Shown here piece after piece: positions 1 to 12,660 of a stretch of DNA of 64,000 nucleotides. Below the pieces are notes generated by a model. The model was not told where the DNA came from and did not search any database. It saw nothing but the letters and a program-made list of their open reading frames with translations. Within the stretch, counting starts at the first letter, position 1. Each line of letters opens with the position of its first letter. Position numbers and translations under genes: made by a program. This DNA is from Enoplolaimus lenunculus (Eukaryota > Nematoda > Enoplea > Enoplida > Thoracostomopsidae), in assembly GCA_030248215.1 (NCBI GenBank), contig JASANG010002872.1, positions 124,001 to 188,000 of the forward strand, read 5' to 3'.

Positions 1-1013
1 TCGCACTAACCGAATATCGCTTTGTTTGATTCCGACATGCGGGCGCAGCAGCCGATTCAAAAACGCGGAAGCCAAATACGTTTCGCTGCTAAATATAACT
101 AACGGTGGATAAAACCTCGCGAATGCGAAGCAATCTGCCATTTTAGCAATTTTCAGTGTAGGAGAGAAACTTGAATAGTATTTTTCATAAAATTTTGCGT
201 TATACGATATGAGAAATTTACTGACTTCCAAAAGTTGCATGTCCTCCAGCTACTGCGCCACTGGTCTTCTAAAAATGGCATGCCCTCCAGCTACTGCATC
301 ACTGCTGCCCGATTTTCTTGGTAATCATTCACGCCCTAATATCACTTCGCATACCGAACGCAAGACCAACAACACTCTATGAATATAAGTATACTTTTCA
401 TCGCACCAACATCGCTCTAAACTTGGCTGTATAACACAAACAAAAATACATACCACCCCCTTAAAACGCCGTTTAACAGGTGCCGATAAAATGTTCAAGC
501 GTTTATTGCGTCTAATTCTGCGAAAACAATCAAACATTTTCAGCTTTTACTCTACTAAAGCGGCTAATGCGTTACGACTGCTCGCGCAATACAACTACTA
601 GAAACACAACAATAGTAGTATTTCGCATTTTTGAATCATCTCAAATAATAAAAACTAAGCATAGTAAAACTTTGTACATTATTTTTACAAATTCATACAT
701 TACACCATCAGATTCATATTTCACAACGGTTTATTTCCAGTTTTATCCAAAGTCAGAAACTGAATGGGGGATACTTGATAGCAATAACCCAGTGTCCAGC
801 GGAATTCATGAAAAAAAATTCAATTCGTGTTGCGCTATTCAAACACGTAGGAACCACAACTTTTTAAGTTTTGTGGAAAATTATTCATAAACATTTAAAC
901 ATTAACAGTTGTAATATGGAGATATTATTACGCAGAAACCATCTTCACAGCTTGCAACTACTTCAACTTTGTTAAAAGTTGTTAGATTTAAAAAATTTGA
1001 TGCGATATTCTAT
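1..1013. other. intergenic, no gene recognised
   Basis: I see no convincing gene here. Two imperfect copies of a roughly 40-bp unit sharing CCTCCAGCTACTGC lie at about 228-312. A 70-codon open frame on the minus strand (325-537) and a 107-codon frame on the plus strand (567-890) have no recognisable motif and look like chance. Confidence 0.5.
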
Positions 1014-1274
1014 AAAGCCGCATGCACACGTGCAAGTTTTTTGCTGCGAGAACTTACAGCTGCAATTTGCACTTGCAAGTTTTGTCCAAAATCTTGTTCG
1101 AAAAACTTGCAGCTGCAAATCGTTTATTAAAAATCATAGCTAAAAATTTACTTCACATGCGTGAATAACCATGCAAGTACACTGAATTTACTGAAACGGT
1201 CAAAAAAGCAAGTTCTGCGCGCAATTTGCAGCTGCAACTTCTCGCAGCAAAAACTTGCACGTGTGAATAGGGTT
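1014..1274. mobile_element. decayed piggyBac-like MITE
   Basis: The right end (GCACGTGTGAATAGGG) and left end (GCACACGTGCAAG) are inverted copies. Inverted AACTTGCAGCTGCAA-type motifs lie just inside each end. The sequence is a relative of the element at 18753-18999, which is flanked by TTAA. Here TTAA survives only approximately on the right. It has no coding capacity and looks old. Confidence 0.6.
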
Positions 1275-3027
1275 TTAAAGTAAAACCTGATGATGGAATC
1301 GCTAAATAGTCACTTACGGTACAAAAATATTTACTAGTTTTCCAATTAATAAAACAATAATTCGATGATGTAAATTATTTCAAAATCGAATTTCTTGTTC
1401 TGGCAAAAAATTCAATTCCTGTTTCTGTTCTGAACGCTGTTACAGCACAATTTCGTTGCAGTTGAAACCTTGCAATCTATTTTACGTAACTTGTAGAATT
1501 TATATACTAAAATTAAATTCATACAACTGTGTGTGAATTCCGAATGGTCATATGACAGCCTTCAGTCAAAAAGTCTACAACTGCTCTTAACTCCAAGTGT
1601 ATAACAAATTGGCTCAACAATCTTGCCTCTGAACTTCCTAATGACTATAGCCAGGCAAGCTCCATAAATCAAACCTTCAAAGTGTTATGTACATTATTAC
1701 TCATTCAAAGCGAGGTATTTCTATCGTTTTCAACAAAAGACATCTCTAAATATATACGGTGATTTTGCTCATAAATAATAGTTTAATACAGGTATGTTAT
1801 ACTTTTTACAAACGAATAAGTGGCAATGTACAATACCGGATCCGGATGTCGATTTTCGCCCGGGACTAGATATCTCGTCGGGCCTAGCAACACATCGTTA
1901 CTACACAGTCCCCACAAACTAGTGTCAAACAGCATACTGGCCCAAAATTCGAAATTGCAATATTTACACTGCAACCGCTATCAGTTCTTTCCAAACCGGC
2001 ACATAAAAACAACATTAAATGACTTAAACCTAACCGAACCGCGCCAATCACCACACAAACCAATTCCAATTTACCTCATAGCCAGCCAACTATATTCTGT
2101 TCTGCCCAACACCCAAGACTCTACGATTGAATCGGTTCCCATGTGGGTTCAACGGGACATAATTTTCAAGTTTTCCCTACGGGACGCTAGCAATAGCGAA
2201 ACGCGCTGTTGCCGTTCAGCAATTTTCAAAAAGGAAACAATAAATCATTAATTTTTCGTCACACTCATAGCATCTATCAAACGCCATATTGAGCAAAAAT
2301 ATCTAAAACACCTTACGTCAAAGCGGTATTACGCGGGCGTCGGGCGTAGCCAAGAGTTTGTACGGGGAGAGTACGTTCCGTATACTTACAAAAGGGGCAG
2401 CGTGTTACCAACTGAAAACATTGCAAAAAACCCTGGACAAAAACTACAAAGGGGTTGTTGGTCCCTAACTGCATTTGGTTGCGCCCTTGGCAATACTCTT
2501 CGATTCAAACATCAATATATGTATATACGTATGTAGAAATAATTACGACTTGCTACTAAAATTGATAACATCTGTTTACAGAATTGAAAACGAAAATCGT
2601 AACCTCAACTTGTATATATGAAATGAAGTTAAATGATGGCTTAGGTACAACAAGACGTATGAAAAATTCAACTATGCAGAACTGATTTCGCTTAAGACCG
2701 ACTAATGTAATGCCACTATCCAAACAACACTAATCAGATACAAGCATGGAAAGACAACGTTTTGTAAAGTACTCATTGTATAATAGTACATATATACCTA
2801 TTGAATAAATCGCATTGCTCAAACGGGCGATTTCTGCACAAAAGTAGCAAGCCATTTTATGCCCTCAAACCAAACCAAAACGATCGGTCACATCAAAGAA
2901 GGTATACGTTATTTGTGTGTAAGTTGAAGTCAGTTAAGCATATATTTATAAACAAACTGTACTTTTTAGAGCCTCACGCCCATTCAAAATATGTAAAACG
3001 TTTCAGATTGTAACATAATTTAGGCAA
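1275..3027. other. intergenic with one unassigned open frame
   Basis: A 143-codon open frame lies at 1820-2251 (+) in locally less AT-rich sequence, with an overlapping minus-strand frame at 1783-1974. Neither has a motif I recognise. A stretch at about 2335-2510 has GCGTAGCCAAG near one end and TTGCGCCCTTGG near the other. It resembles the terminal sequence of the small hAT-like element at 58625-58792 and may be a fragment of one. Confidence 0.35.
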
Positions 3028-3480
3028 TTTCATGCAATGTTTTGGCCAATAAATTTTCAGATATATAATTTAGGACAGATTCATGCAGTGTTTTGGCCAA
3101 TAAATTTTCAGGTGCAATATTTAGTACAAATACATGCAGCGTTTTGGCCAATAAATTTTCAGGTGCATTATTTAGTACAAATACATGCAGCGTTTTGGCC
3201 AATAAATTTTCAGCTGCATTATTTAGTACAAATACATGCAGCGTTTTGGCCATTAAATTTTCAGGTGCAACATTTAGTACAAATACATGCAGCGTTTTGG
3301 CCAATAAATTTTCAGGTGCATTATTTAGTACAAATACATGCAGCGTTTTGGCCAATAAATTTTCAGGAATATAATTTAGGACAAATTCGTGCAGTGATTG
3401 GCCAATAAATTTTCAAGTGTATCATTTAGGACAAATACATGCAGAGTTTTGGCTAATAAGTTTTTAGGTGTAGTCAAATT
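3028..3480. repeat. 51-bp minisatellite, about 9 copies
   Basis: A unit of about 51 bp is repeated roughly nine times. Each copy contains ATGCAGCGTTTTGGCC, AATAAATTTTCAGG and TTTAGTACAAATAC. The period is a multiple of three, so long open frames appear on both strands and in two plus frames. Minus-strand reading gives 17-residue repeats such as AKTLHVFVLN. The open frames are best explained by the period, not by coding. Confidence 0.85.
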
Positions 3481-4353
3481 AAGCACAGCAATAGCGGCAA
3501 TATTCAACAGAATTATTTCAGCTCTTGCGGCGCGACACGAAAAATTTACATGTTCTATTTTACACATAGTTTCAATACTAATTATTCCCACAGTAATAAA
3601 TGATTTTCTGAGGTGAAAAGAATAGATTACTTAACTGTTACGGTTAAGCCAAAGTAGCTAGAAGGTCAGATTTGAAAAAAGCTTGGATCCAGCTCTCTTT
3701 CAAATTTTCAATTAACCCAACATTTTTCCAAATATTAATTTTTGCATATTATAAAATGATTTAAATGTGTGCAGCAAACGCATACGTATACGGTGACTAG
3801 AATATATCTTACAAGTATTATTATTTGTAACATAACATAACCAATATATAAATACATATGATAGTGCCACGATTGCAGTACTTGCAGTAAACATACAGCA
3901 AAGTCCTGTAAAGTGAAAGCCATCTGTCTAAATTCCTCAAAATTCAATACATCTGGTTGGTTGCAAATCGACATATTATCATTTTGACTGCAACCATGTT
4001 TTTGCGATTTTATCCACCAAAATGATGCATGTTCCCATAAAAACGCATTTTTCACTTAAGATTCTGGCCATGGAAAAAATGTTTCCGGTTCCAGATTCCA
4101 TTATATACAGTTGGAATACAGCTTCATGCGATTCGAGATTTCAAAGCACGGGAAACTAACGAAATATCGTTCAGAGCAGTCTTCCAAATAAATTTTACGT
4201 ATGTACGTAATTATAGTAAACCATTCGGCCTTTTAAACTTTCGAATTTCACATATTCAAATTTCAAATAAATGCTAATTGCAAAACACCGCCAGTTAAAT
4301 ATAACAACAAACACTTGCACACACATGTTGCTTTTAGCATAAACGGTATTCAG
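3481..4353. other. downstream of the kinase gene, nothing recognised
   Basis: This AT-rich stretch lies immediately 3' of the minus-strand kinase stop codon and probably includes its 3' UTR. I could not pick a clear AATAAA-type signal. A 106-codon minus-strand frame at 3735-4055 has no recognisable motif. Confidence 0.4.
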
Positions 4354-6856
4354 TCAGCTAGGTGTCGCATTAAAATAGGGCACAGCTCTCACAGTGTCTC
4401 CTACTGCTCCAGCAAGCGCTTCAGCGTCGATAGAGTCCCTCTTTACCCGCCTACACACCCGCTGTTCGCTTGAACAAAATCCCGACTCCGCAAGCAGGAC
4501 TGGTTGATCCCCAGAACTGGTATGTTTACAAGACACATTTTGTAGTCGTAGTTTCAAACTATCAATAGTACTATCTCCTTCAGTATCACCAAAGTACTTT
4601 CGTTCAGTACCCGCTCCACGTTTACCACCGGATGTCCAGGTTGGTATTGTATCAAAATTAGCAAACCCGTTCTCAAAATAGTCACAATATTTATCAACAG
4701 GTATCACACTTGGTGCAAGTTTCTCATAAATCTGCCGAGATTTAATGCCCGCATCGGTTATTTTCAAATCGCTCGTAGAAGGCTCATCATCATTACCCCA
4801 AACGACTGGAGTAGCCCTTGCAATAAGAAATCCACCATTGTCGCTCTGTTTTTGCTTAACGTTAGCCTCAGTCCTAGAATTACTGTCACAGCACTCAGCC
4901 TGCGAGTGCAGTGTCAGTTCGTCACTACCACACGTTCTGGACGAATCCTGTTCCACGCCATTTTCGTTCTGAACCAAATACCCATTACTATTTAAAACCA
5001 AGTTGTCCTCACGAGGTTCTGAAAAAACACTCATACCTGCACTAGTTCGAGCACTATCAATATCAGAGTTAACAGTCTCGTTGGACGAGGTTTGCATGCT
5101 TCTTTCCTTCTCTACGGTAGCGTTTGAATTTCGAACCCCGTTGCTAGCCAGATCTTTCCTTTGGCGACCCTGGCGGTTTACCGAGACATCCGCCGGACGT
5201 CCAGAGCCGCTACTCGCAATCGTCTTAGAACACACATTTCGAGATATATCTCTGCTAACTTCTGCTGCACCGTGACTACTCGTCGCGCAAATCTCAGGCG
5301 TCCAATTAATTATGCGATTCAACAAAGACAGTTCTAGAGCTGCAGTTGAATTATGCGGACGTATGCCGTTGCAAAAACCGGCGGAATCGCACGACAACTG
5401 TTGGCATGATGCTTGTAACCCAGTCAACCCAGCTTTATCACCGCTTGGATTTGATCGACTTCGCGTTCTTGTTTGCCGAAACAAATCCAAAAACACCCCA
5501 TCGGGTGTGGTGGCCTCTTGAAAACCGGCACTCCAAACACCAGCACCCTTAACACTCATTTTAAATCTATCAGAGGGCATTTGTATTTCACCAGAGCCCA
5601 ACATCAAAGACCTAATATCCGTCTGACCAACTAACGCTCCAGCAGAGTTGGACTCTTCTGTGGCAGCACTGTATACCCGGCTACTATTTCCAACGCAGTC
5701 AGTATCACCACAAGGCTTAAACGGACTTGTGCACTTGCCGTTTGACGATAAAGGTTCGATTACAATTTGGTCACTCTCCAGACACGCGTCTTGCCTCGTT
5801 GTGGAGGTCCAATCTTGAAACCTTGGACTCTGCAAGCAGGGCCAACATAATGGAAGTCCGAGCCGTGTCGTGGTTGCCACAGTCGGCTGAGGCGGTGCAA
5901 CAGTTTCAACTAAGCGGCGAGCGGCACGAGCACCACGAGAACGCCTGTTATCACAGTTTGCTGAAATTCCAACCCTACCACTAGATACAGTGGGTTCGCT
6001 TTTACTCTCAATAGGCCTTGAAGGAGCGTCATCCCCTAAGTGATTCTCTGCGGGCATAATAGAATTGCCAACTATACCATTATGCTTCAAATCACTGGTT
6101 GTAGTAGTCAAACCAAGACAACTAGGCTCATCACTTGATGTCAAATAACATTCGCTATTTGAAGTCTGAATCGGAACGGCTTGACTCGATACAGTTGATG
6201 CTATTTTTGTTGTTGTTAATAACATTTCATCGCGCAACGAATTGTTTAGGCAATCTGGCAAAGGCAAAGGAATGTTAATAGGCAACAGACAACTATGCGT
6301 TGTTGTAGTTACATCCGCGACTAAAACTGGCGAATCGCTGGAACAGGCTGTTTGCGACGAAATTGCACTACCACCAAGGATTGATGAACCATTGCTAGAC
6401 GATTTGTCTGAGGTTGCAGCCCAATGTCTAGCCGAAACCACTGGCTCGGAATGTTTACGACAATACTTTCGCTGTCGGTTCGACTTAGCCTCGTCAAAAA
6501 CTTCGAGTTTTTGAGAATCGTGTTCACATTGAGACGTCGAAGACACATCTTTACGATTCCAATCGCGGCCGGTTGAAGCGTAAACGGAGTGTGCACCTTT
6601 GCTATCGTCATCGTCAACAATAGTTGTCAATGGATATATATTGCAAGTCGTATTGGCAGTAGCGGTAGTAGTAGTAGTAGTATTAGTAGTAGTAAACACG
6701 GTACCATTATTATTAATATTGATACTAGCACCGTGATTGGAGAATGAAAGCTGTGGTGAAAGCGACAAGGCACTATTGTGAAGTGACGCATGCGGACTTC
6801 GACTGACAAGACGTTGCAGTAATTCTAACCATTCATGAATGACAACAAATGGAGGT
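4354..6856 (-). CDS. LIMK: last exon of the kinase gene: kinase end and about 800-residue Ser/Thr/Asn-rich tail
   Basis: A clear acceptor (TTTTTGCAG) precedes 6856. The exon opens with PPFVVIHEWLELLQRL, the last helix of the kinase domain, and stays open for about 830 codons to TGA at 4354-4356. The tail is low-complexity: Asn/Thr runs near 6670, then Ser-rich sequence, basic RRSRGARAARR and, near the end, VCRRVKRDS. I recognise no folded domain. Drosophila LIMK1 also has a long tail after the kinase, so a tail as such is known. It is absent from vertebrate LIMKs, which end soon after the kinase. Its composition suggests disorder and possible phosphorylation, which is inference. Confidence 0.88.
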
Positions 6857-9800
6857 CTGCAAAAATAATATTAGGGCCGCAAAAATACTTCTATTGCTCA
6901 TACGCACAGGTTTTGGCACACAAAACACTGGTAAAACTACTATATCATCTCTAGAAAAAAGAGAGCTTGAGGTATTTAGAGACAATTTAATCCTTTACAT
7001 AGTCTCTTAAAACTATTTTTAACCATCCTTGATTCTTGACTGCTTGATGTCGAACAACTAAAACACACATTGCCAGTGGCGTGGCCAAAGTTTCATTAGA
7101 GAAAAAAGGTTGTGGTAAACGAGGCAGTACGCTAACTCTAAAACGTGCGGAAAAGTATCAATTTCAAACATGCTTACAACCGGCGCCAATATCAAAGAAG
7201 GACAACATAAATAAGCAGAACCATGGTGCACAGATTCGAAGCACAAAAGGCCGAGAACAAACAGAAACCTAAAACATATGGGATTTGGGATTTTTTCGAT
7301 TCCAGGTTACTCGTTTTGTTACGTTCCGAATTAGAGGATAAGTCTTGAAATTTGAAAATTACATATACTTCATCACAGAAGTCAGGTAAGCCATACCTCC
7401 GGGTCGGATCTACTATTGCACAACGGAATGCAATTTGATACAGTGGTTCTGGGCAACTTGAGCAAAATTTCTCTTTAAAACGCACAGTATCCAAACCGAA
7501 GTCTGGATGACGAGGCAACACATCTGGATCTGCGTTCACCTGTAAATAAAAACACTAGTCAAAGTGGTTGCAAGATTTCAACATGTGGCAGTGACATATC
7601 GAGAATTCTTTAATTAATGATGAATGCATATGCATCTTCATACGAATTTTGTACAAAATAACTTAATTTTATTTTGAAACAATGCTAAAAACACCTATGT
7701 TGGGCGTTCCAGCTATCACAATATAGATATAAAGGCGCAACATGGCAAAACAATTTGAAGCCTCCAATTAATACCCGTATTGTCAAATCCCTGTAGGAGG
7801 TATCACCAGCTAAACGATAGTCTGTAAAACAAACAAATTACAGCAGTATATACGAATTAATAATTGTTTACAAGATTACGAGCACTCCATGCCTAAACGT
7901 TCTTGAAATTTTCAACTCATTTCGAAAAACAAACCCGCTTGTATAAACATACCCAGGCAGCATAAACAACATACCCTTCCAATAATTTCACAAAGAGTGA
8001 TCCCAAATGAGAATACATCCACCAACTCGTTGTACTCGCCTTCTCTCAGCATTTCTAAAGAGCACGAGCAAAACTAAGAGTAAAACAGGTAAGATCATTG
8101 CTTTCTTAAAAAATTCATTTTAATTTCCTTTTTTTGCAATGTTATTGGTGAAATAATCCTAGTTGAATAAATATTCACTAAATCTGTTGTATTTTAAATT
8201 TTCATTATCCACCGAAGCGACATTTACCTTTAGTGGTTTAATTTCGGTGATGTTAAGGTTTTAATTTTTATCGTCACAGTTTAGTAAAATAAGTTACTTT
8301 CCACCGACCAAAATTTAATCAATGCTTAGGCTCGTACCTTTAAACAAAATTACGAAAATACAAAGCTTCGACATACCTGGTGCCATCCAATACGGAGATC
8401 CAACAACAGTACAGCGGCGTAAACGTTTACCACCCATCCATTGCACAAGACCAAAATCAGCCACAACAGCAGATCCATCTTCCTTAAATCAGAAAGAAAT
8501 TTGTAAAAGGATATCAGCAAAAGATTCTTTTCGTTGTATCACAAAAAATACGACTGGCATAATCTGGTAGGCTCACAATACATATCAGGTTTCCACCATT
8601 GACAGCAAAATGTAAACAATTCATCTAAGCAACCAAACCTCCAAACATAAACAACTGCATAAACACTAGTATCACGAACCTCTCGAATTAAAATATTTCC
8701 CGGATTTAAGTCGCGATGTACAATTCCTTTGCTGTGCAAATATGCCTGAAAAAGTTATTTCCAGTAGATGCTAAATAGAAACATTACGTTGGCCGCAACA
8801 TCCATTATGTTTAGGCCGAGTATCAGACCTGTACGAACAGATATTGGTTGCTCGCCGGGACCCGCAATTTCTTAAAGCCAAACCCCGAGCCGGAATTATT
8901 AGGCGAAAGTACATGGACGCAAGTCTACACTCTTCGTAAAACAAAACGAAACAGGCTTGGTAAATAGCGCTAATATTTGCTTAAAATTTCTGATACAAAT
9001 GATTACTGAAACGTTTAATAGCATACCATTCCACCGCTGACATCCAACGCAATTTGAACCCGGCGAAACCATGGAAACACTATTGACAAATCTTCGATCA
9101 ACCGCCTCAAGGTACCACCGGAGATGTACTCTAAAATAAGGTCAGAAGTTAAAATGAAATAGGAAAAAAGCAAAATAAGATAATTGCTCTGTTGTTACAA
9201 CAACTGATTGTACCTGCTATAATTATATTTTAACCATGGTTTCGGTTGAAGCTTAAAGTAATTTCCGGAGCTCTTTATTATTAATGTATATTTCTCAGCG
9301 AGCCGAAGCTCGGACTTTCGTGAAATGTTTTATGTGTTGTGTTTCGGGGTCGACCGGTATTTTGGAGTTAACCCTGAATTTTCAATAGTAAAGTGTTTCT
9401 GGATGAGCAGAATGTGAATTTATGGTTTATAAATCTCCAAAACAGACAACTTCGGTCAAATCGTGGATTCGGTGCCACCCTACCTCTAAGTTTCTTGATA
9501 CTCGTCCATGCTGAATGATCTTTGCTCGTTACCGCTCTGTTATATCTTCCTCCATTATTCAACTCACCACCCAAGCCGTTGAACTCATGACTGTTTTAAG
9601 ACTAGAAGATTCATCTTAGTTTTCTGTTCGCACCCTTCCACCTCTTACACACGTCGTACACACAAAATACCACACTCGGCTCAAACTACGTCTTAACATT
9701 TCTCCCGCACGCACCAAAATGAAACTTCCAGCAATCATTTACTTCCGCTTCTCTTGATACTCGCATACCCTTCGTCTTTGCAACATTTACTTTAAAACTT

Positions 9801-10840
9801 TTCGACTCCAATGCTCGCTTCCACGCTCAAACACTTCTATACTTGTAAACTAGTAGAATAGTGGTAGTTCTGGTAAATAAACCGGTATTGGTTTCACGAT
9901 AGGGCTTTGTTTCCTTCGGCATTTATTAAATCCGTTAGGCAACTTGAGTTTTTTGAACTATCCGGTTCCGCTTTCGATTTCACTATTTTCAAATCCGTTT
10001 TCACATTGACTACCTGTGATTAGATGCATCTGCTTTTGCTGATACAATATTCCCATAAATTTGAGCACATTCGGATGATCGAATTTGCGAATGGTCGACA
10101 CTTCTTTAAGAAATCGTTCTTCCGTCTTTTTGTTGTCCGACGTCAATTTCATCAGACGTTTCATTACAAACACGTCACCGGTCTCAATTTCGGTCACCTA
10201 GAAACAATCAACCAAAACTGTACCTCACTTAGAATGCCAAGGTTGTAGCCAGGCAACGGATGATGGGTCAAGCCCCCTACATAGTCATCAAACATACATT
10301 GACTTTCATCTGTTAATCAACTTATACTTCGTCGTGTTCAAACAAAAGACGGTTGAATATTCCTTAAGTATATTCTTTATTTGCTGCTTTATTTATATAC
10401 ATACATATAACGAGTTGTTTCGGTTTAAATTAGTTTGCTGCTTGATTTTGGCGCATTAGCATGGCATCACAATGTGAATCTACACGTTCCTACTGCTACA
10501 ATGACGCTTAGGGTTTTGGAGTTAAACGTTAAATTTGGCCAACAAATTTATGTACGCAAAAGCTAAGAAGTTTTCGAGCCTTCGCTTATGTTTATTTTAC
10601 GCTTACCTTATAGACCTCTCCAAAAAATCCTTTCCCCAACATTTCACCGATCACCAACTGTTCTGGTCGAAACGATCGAGTTGTGTCGTCTTGTGACGTC
10701 CGAACATCTTCGTGACTTGATGATGGAGCAATACCAGCGGGAACACATAACATGTGGGATAATGTATGATAATAATCAGAACTAAAACCAAAGTTCACAG
10801 ATTCAAGACCTGACGCAACTGCAGAACGTTGAACGTTATA
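4354..10840 (-). CDS. LIMK: LIM-kinase-type protein kinase (kinase domain and long C-terminal tail)
   Basis: LIM kinases phosphorylate cofilin and so control actin turnover. Eight exons join in phase on the minus strand: about 10840-10607, 10197-10014, 9130-9027, 8745-8680, 8482-8377, 8054-7975, 7539-7397 and 6856-4354. Kinase motifs appear in order: glycine loop GEMLGKGFFGEVYK, lysine in FVMK, KEV glutamate, hinge LITEYISGGTLR, catalytic loop HRDLNPGN, VADFGL, TVVGSPYWMAPE, and FSFGITLCEIIGRVNADPD. The last segment, FVMK and HPNVLKFMG point to LIMK rather than TESK. The conserved activation-loop Thr follows basic KRLRR, but the loop is shorter than in vertebrate LIMKs. The start of the first listed exon is uncertain. 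LIM and PDZ exons were not found. A TESK assignment is the main alternative. Confidence 0.92.
9285..9375. repeat. dispersed repeat fragment in a kinase intron
   Basis: The stretch with CGAAGCTCGGACTTTCG and GTTTTATGTGTTGTG matches the left part of the repeat at 37473-38235 (CGAAGCTCGGAGTTTCG, GTTTTATGTTTTGTA). It is therefore a second, shorter copy of the same family. It lies between the exons at 10014 and 9130. I saw nothing else in that 880-bp intron. Confidence 0.6.
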
Positions 10841-12374
10841 CGTACATAACCACACGGTATTGGACAACATATTGCGTGTACGTGATCGTGAGGTACATAC
10901 ATATATAATATACACTTGTCTACACATGTATATGCGTAAAAAATTCATTGTATGTATTATTGCTTGCTAGTGAATGTAGTTGTCCGCATATGCAGCAGTC
11001 GAATATGCCGGTATTTAGAGTGTTCAAAGAATTAATTCATAAGCAAACGGAAATACACTGTTACCGCAAAACCTTGAAAGTAAGTAAGACATGCAATCTT
11101 GCGGAAGCACGTAACGTTTTAATCAGTTTTATAAGACATGCTTACTCTCAGGGTTCCATTTTTTCCGAGGGAGGTGGAAAAAATGGAAAAATATTAAACG
11201 ATTCATAAATATAATTTGCAGATAAATATGATATATAAATAAAATAACGTTTTTAGATGACATGTAACTAATTTACAGGCAACACATTAGTAGTGGCCGC
11301 ATGCATATCATTATATGTCCGAAAAGAGCAAAAGTTGCAGCATATGATTGTATAAATGGATTTTAATGTAAAGCTACAAATGCGTCTTGTTCGGTTCGCT
11401 CACCAGGTTTCGTCGACAATGGGGGCAAAGTTCGGCCGCTCAAAATTGAAAGCTTATTTTACCGTATGATTTACCACAAGTATACGTCTAACTTCAACCT
11501 CGTTTTGCTCGCAAATTTGTAGTAATTGAGAGGCTTTGATGTCAGAAAAACCCAAAAGTGTCTTGGGGTTTAATATATACTGACAAAAACAAGTATGACT
11601 TGCTTCGCTCGTTCCACTCATGAGTTTCTAATGTTCTGATGACCTCCCCCGATTGTTCTAAGTCCAAACTTAAATTTAAAAAAACCGAATAGGCCCCAAA
11701 TTCCTCCATTGGACTCACAATCTTTCTGTCGAAAAATTAAACAAATATATCACTTGACACAGGTTGCGGAGCTAAGACGAATATTGTTAAATGTTTCCAA
11801 AAAATGAAAAAATTCATTCTTTCCGGTCATAATTTTTTCCGTAAAAAACAACCGTGTTTACACTTGCAAAATTTTACACTATTACATAGTGAATCTATAC
11901 GAGCAAATTCTTTTACACAATTTTAATGTAGAAAAACATACATACGTTATATATAATATTGTATTTTGTTTACTTCTGTGCTGCAACGATACATAAAATA
12001 CGTAGTGGGGCAACTTTTAAAAAAATTTCAAATGTTGAGTAATGCAACAAATACGTAAGCTTTCATCAAACTACGTCGTGACTACTATCAGGGTTCCAAC
12101 GGCAACTACACTTCTAGGAAGTGGAAACAGGGTCAGGACTTCAGTTTTTCGCCCGAACAATAACAAGAATTGCACCTATATTGCAACACCGAATACGGCA
12201 ATTTAACTATGGACTATGTGCATACTACAAAATAAAATATGCTGTCTTTATAATTTGTGGCAAAACCATAAAAATTCCGGTGCCTGCATCTTTCCATGCT
12301 GGAACAGGAATCGAATTTTTGCAGGAATTCTGGTCGAAACAGTAATCACGGTTGAACCCTGGTGACTAGACTCA
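10841..12374. other. probable kinase intron with a hAT-like MITE relic
   Basis: The stretch is AT-rich with no recognisable coding exon. At 12089-12361 it carries CAGGGTTCCAAC at one end and GTTGAACCCTG at the other, the terminal signature of the CAGGGTGCAACC family. The flanking 8-mers (actactat, gtgactag) match at only four positions, so this copy is old or its ends are misplaced. Confidence 0.5.
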
Positions 12375-12660
12375 CTTGACCAAGGAAGTAAGGGAGCTGG
12401 ATCTTCGGCGAAATCCATTCGACCGAGCATGCTAAAATATAACAGTGCACAAAACTAGAGCAGCAATGTAGAATAGAATATCTACAATATCGAAATAAAA
12501 ATTGTATCATCTATTTGTACACAGTAATCAAAACTGCACATATAATGCTGTGAGAAGCTTTTCAAATCAAAACACAAACATACTCTAGTCGATGATCGAC
12601 GCCGTGTTGTAGCATAGTTGGCAGGAAGTGTACTACCAGCACCTGACGTAGCATCAGCCA
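12375..12660 (-). CDS. possible upstream linker exons of the kinase gene
   Basis: Two short minus-strand segments look like exons. At about 12431-12379 an acceptor (ATATTTTAG) is followed by a frame reading HARSNGFRRRSSSLTSLV up to a strong GTGAGT donor. At about 12650-12596 a frame reading ATTRRRSSTR ends at a GTATGT donor. The basic Ser-rich character fits the linker that precedes the kinase domain in LIMKs. Phases to the next exon could not be fixed and no homology is visible, so this is tentative. An RNA-seq read crossing from 12596 or 12379 to the glycine-loop exon would settle it. Confidence 0.3.

Noticed and set aside
1820-2251. A 143-residue coding region
   Set aside because: No motif, no splice context and no similarity that I recognise; reported only as an open frame.
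4745-6620. Several plus-strand and frame-shifted open frames of 60-100 codons
   Set aside because: They lie antisense to or out of frame with the long kinase exon and show no motif of their own.
8539-8739. Assignment of the kinase to TESK (kinase followed by a long tail, no LIM domain)
   Set aside because: GRVNADPD, FSFGITLCEIIGR, VTEIETGDVFVMK and HPNVLKFMG match LIMK better than TESK; kept only as an alternative.
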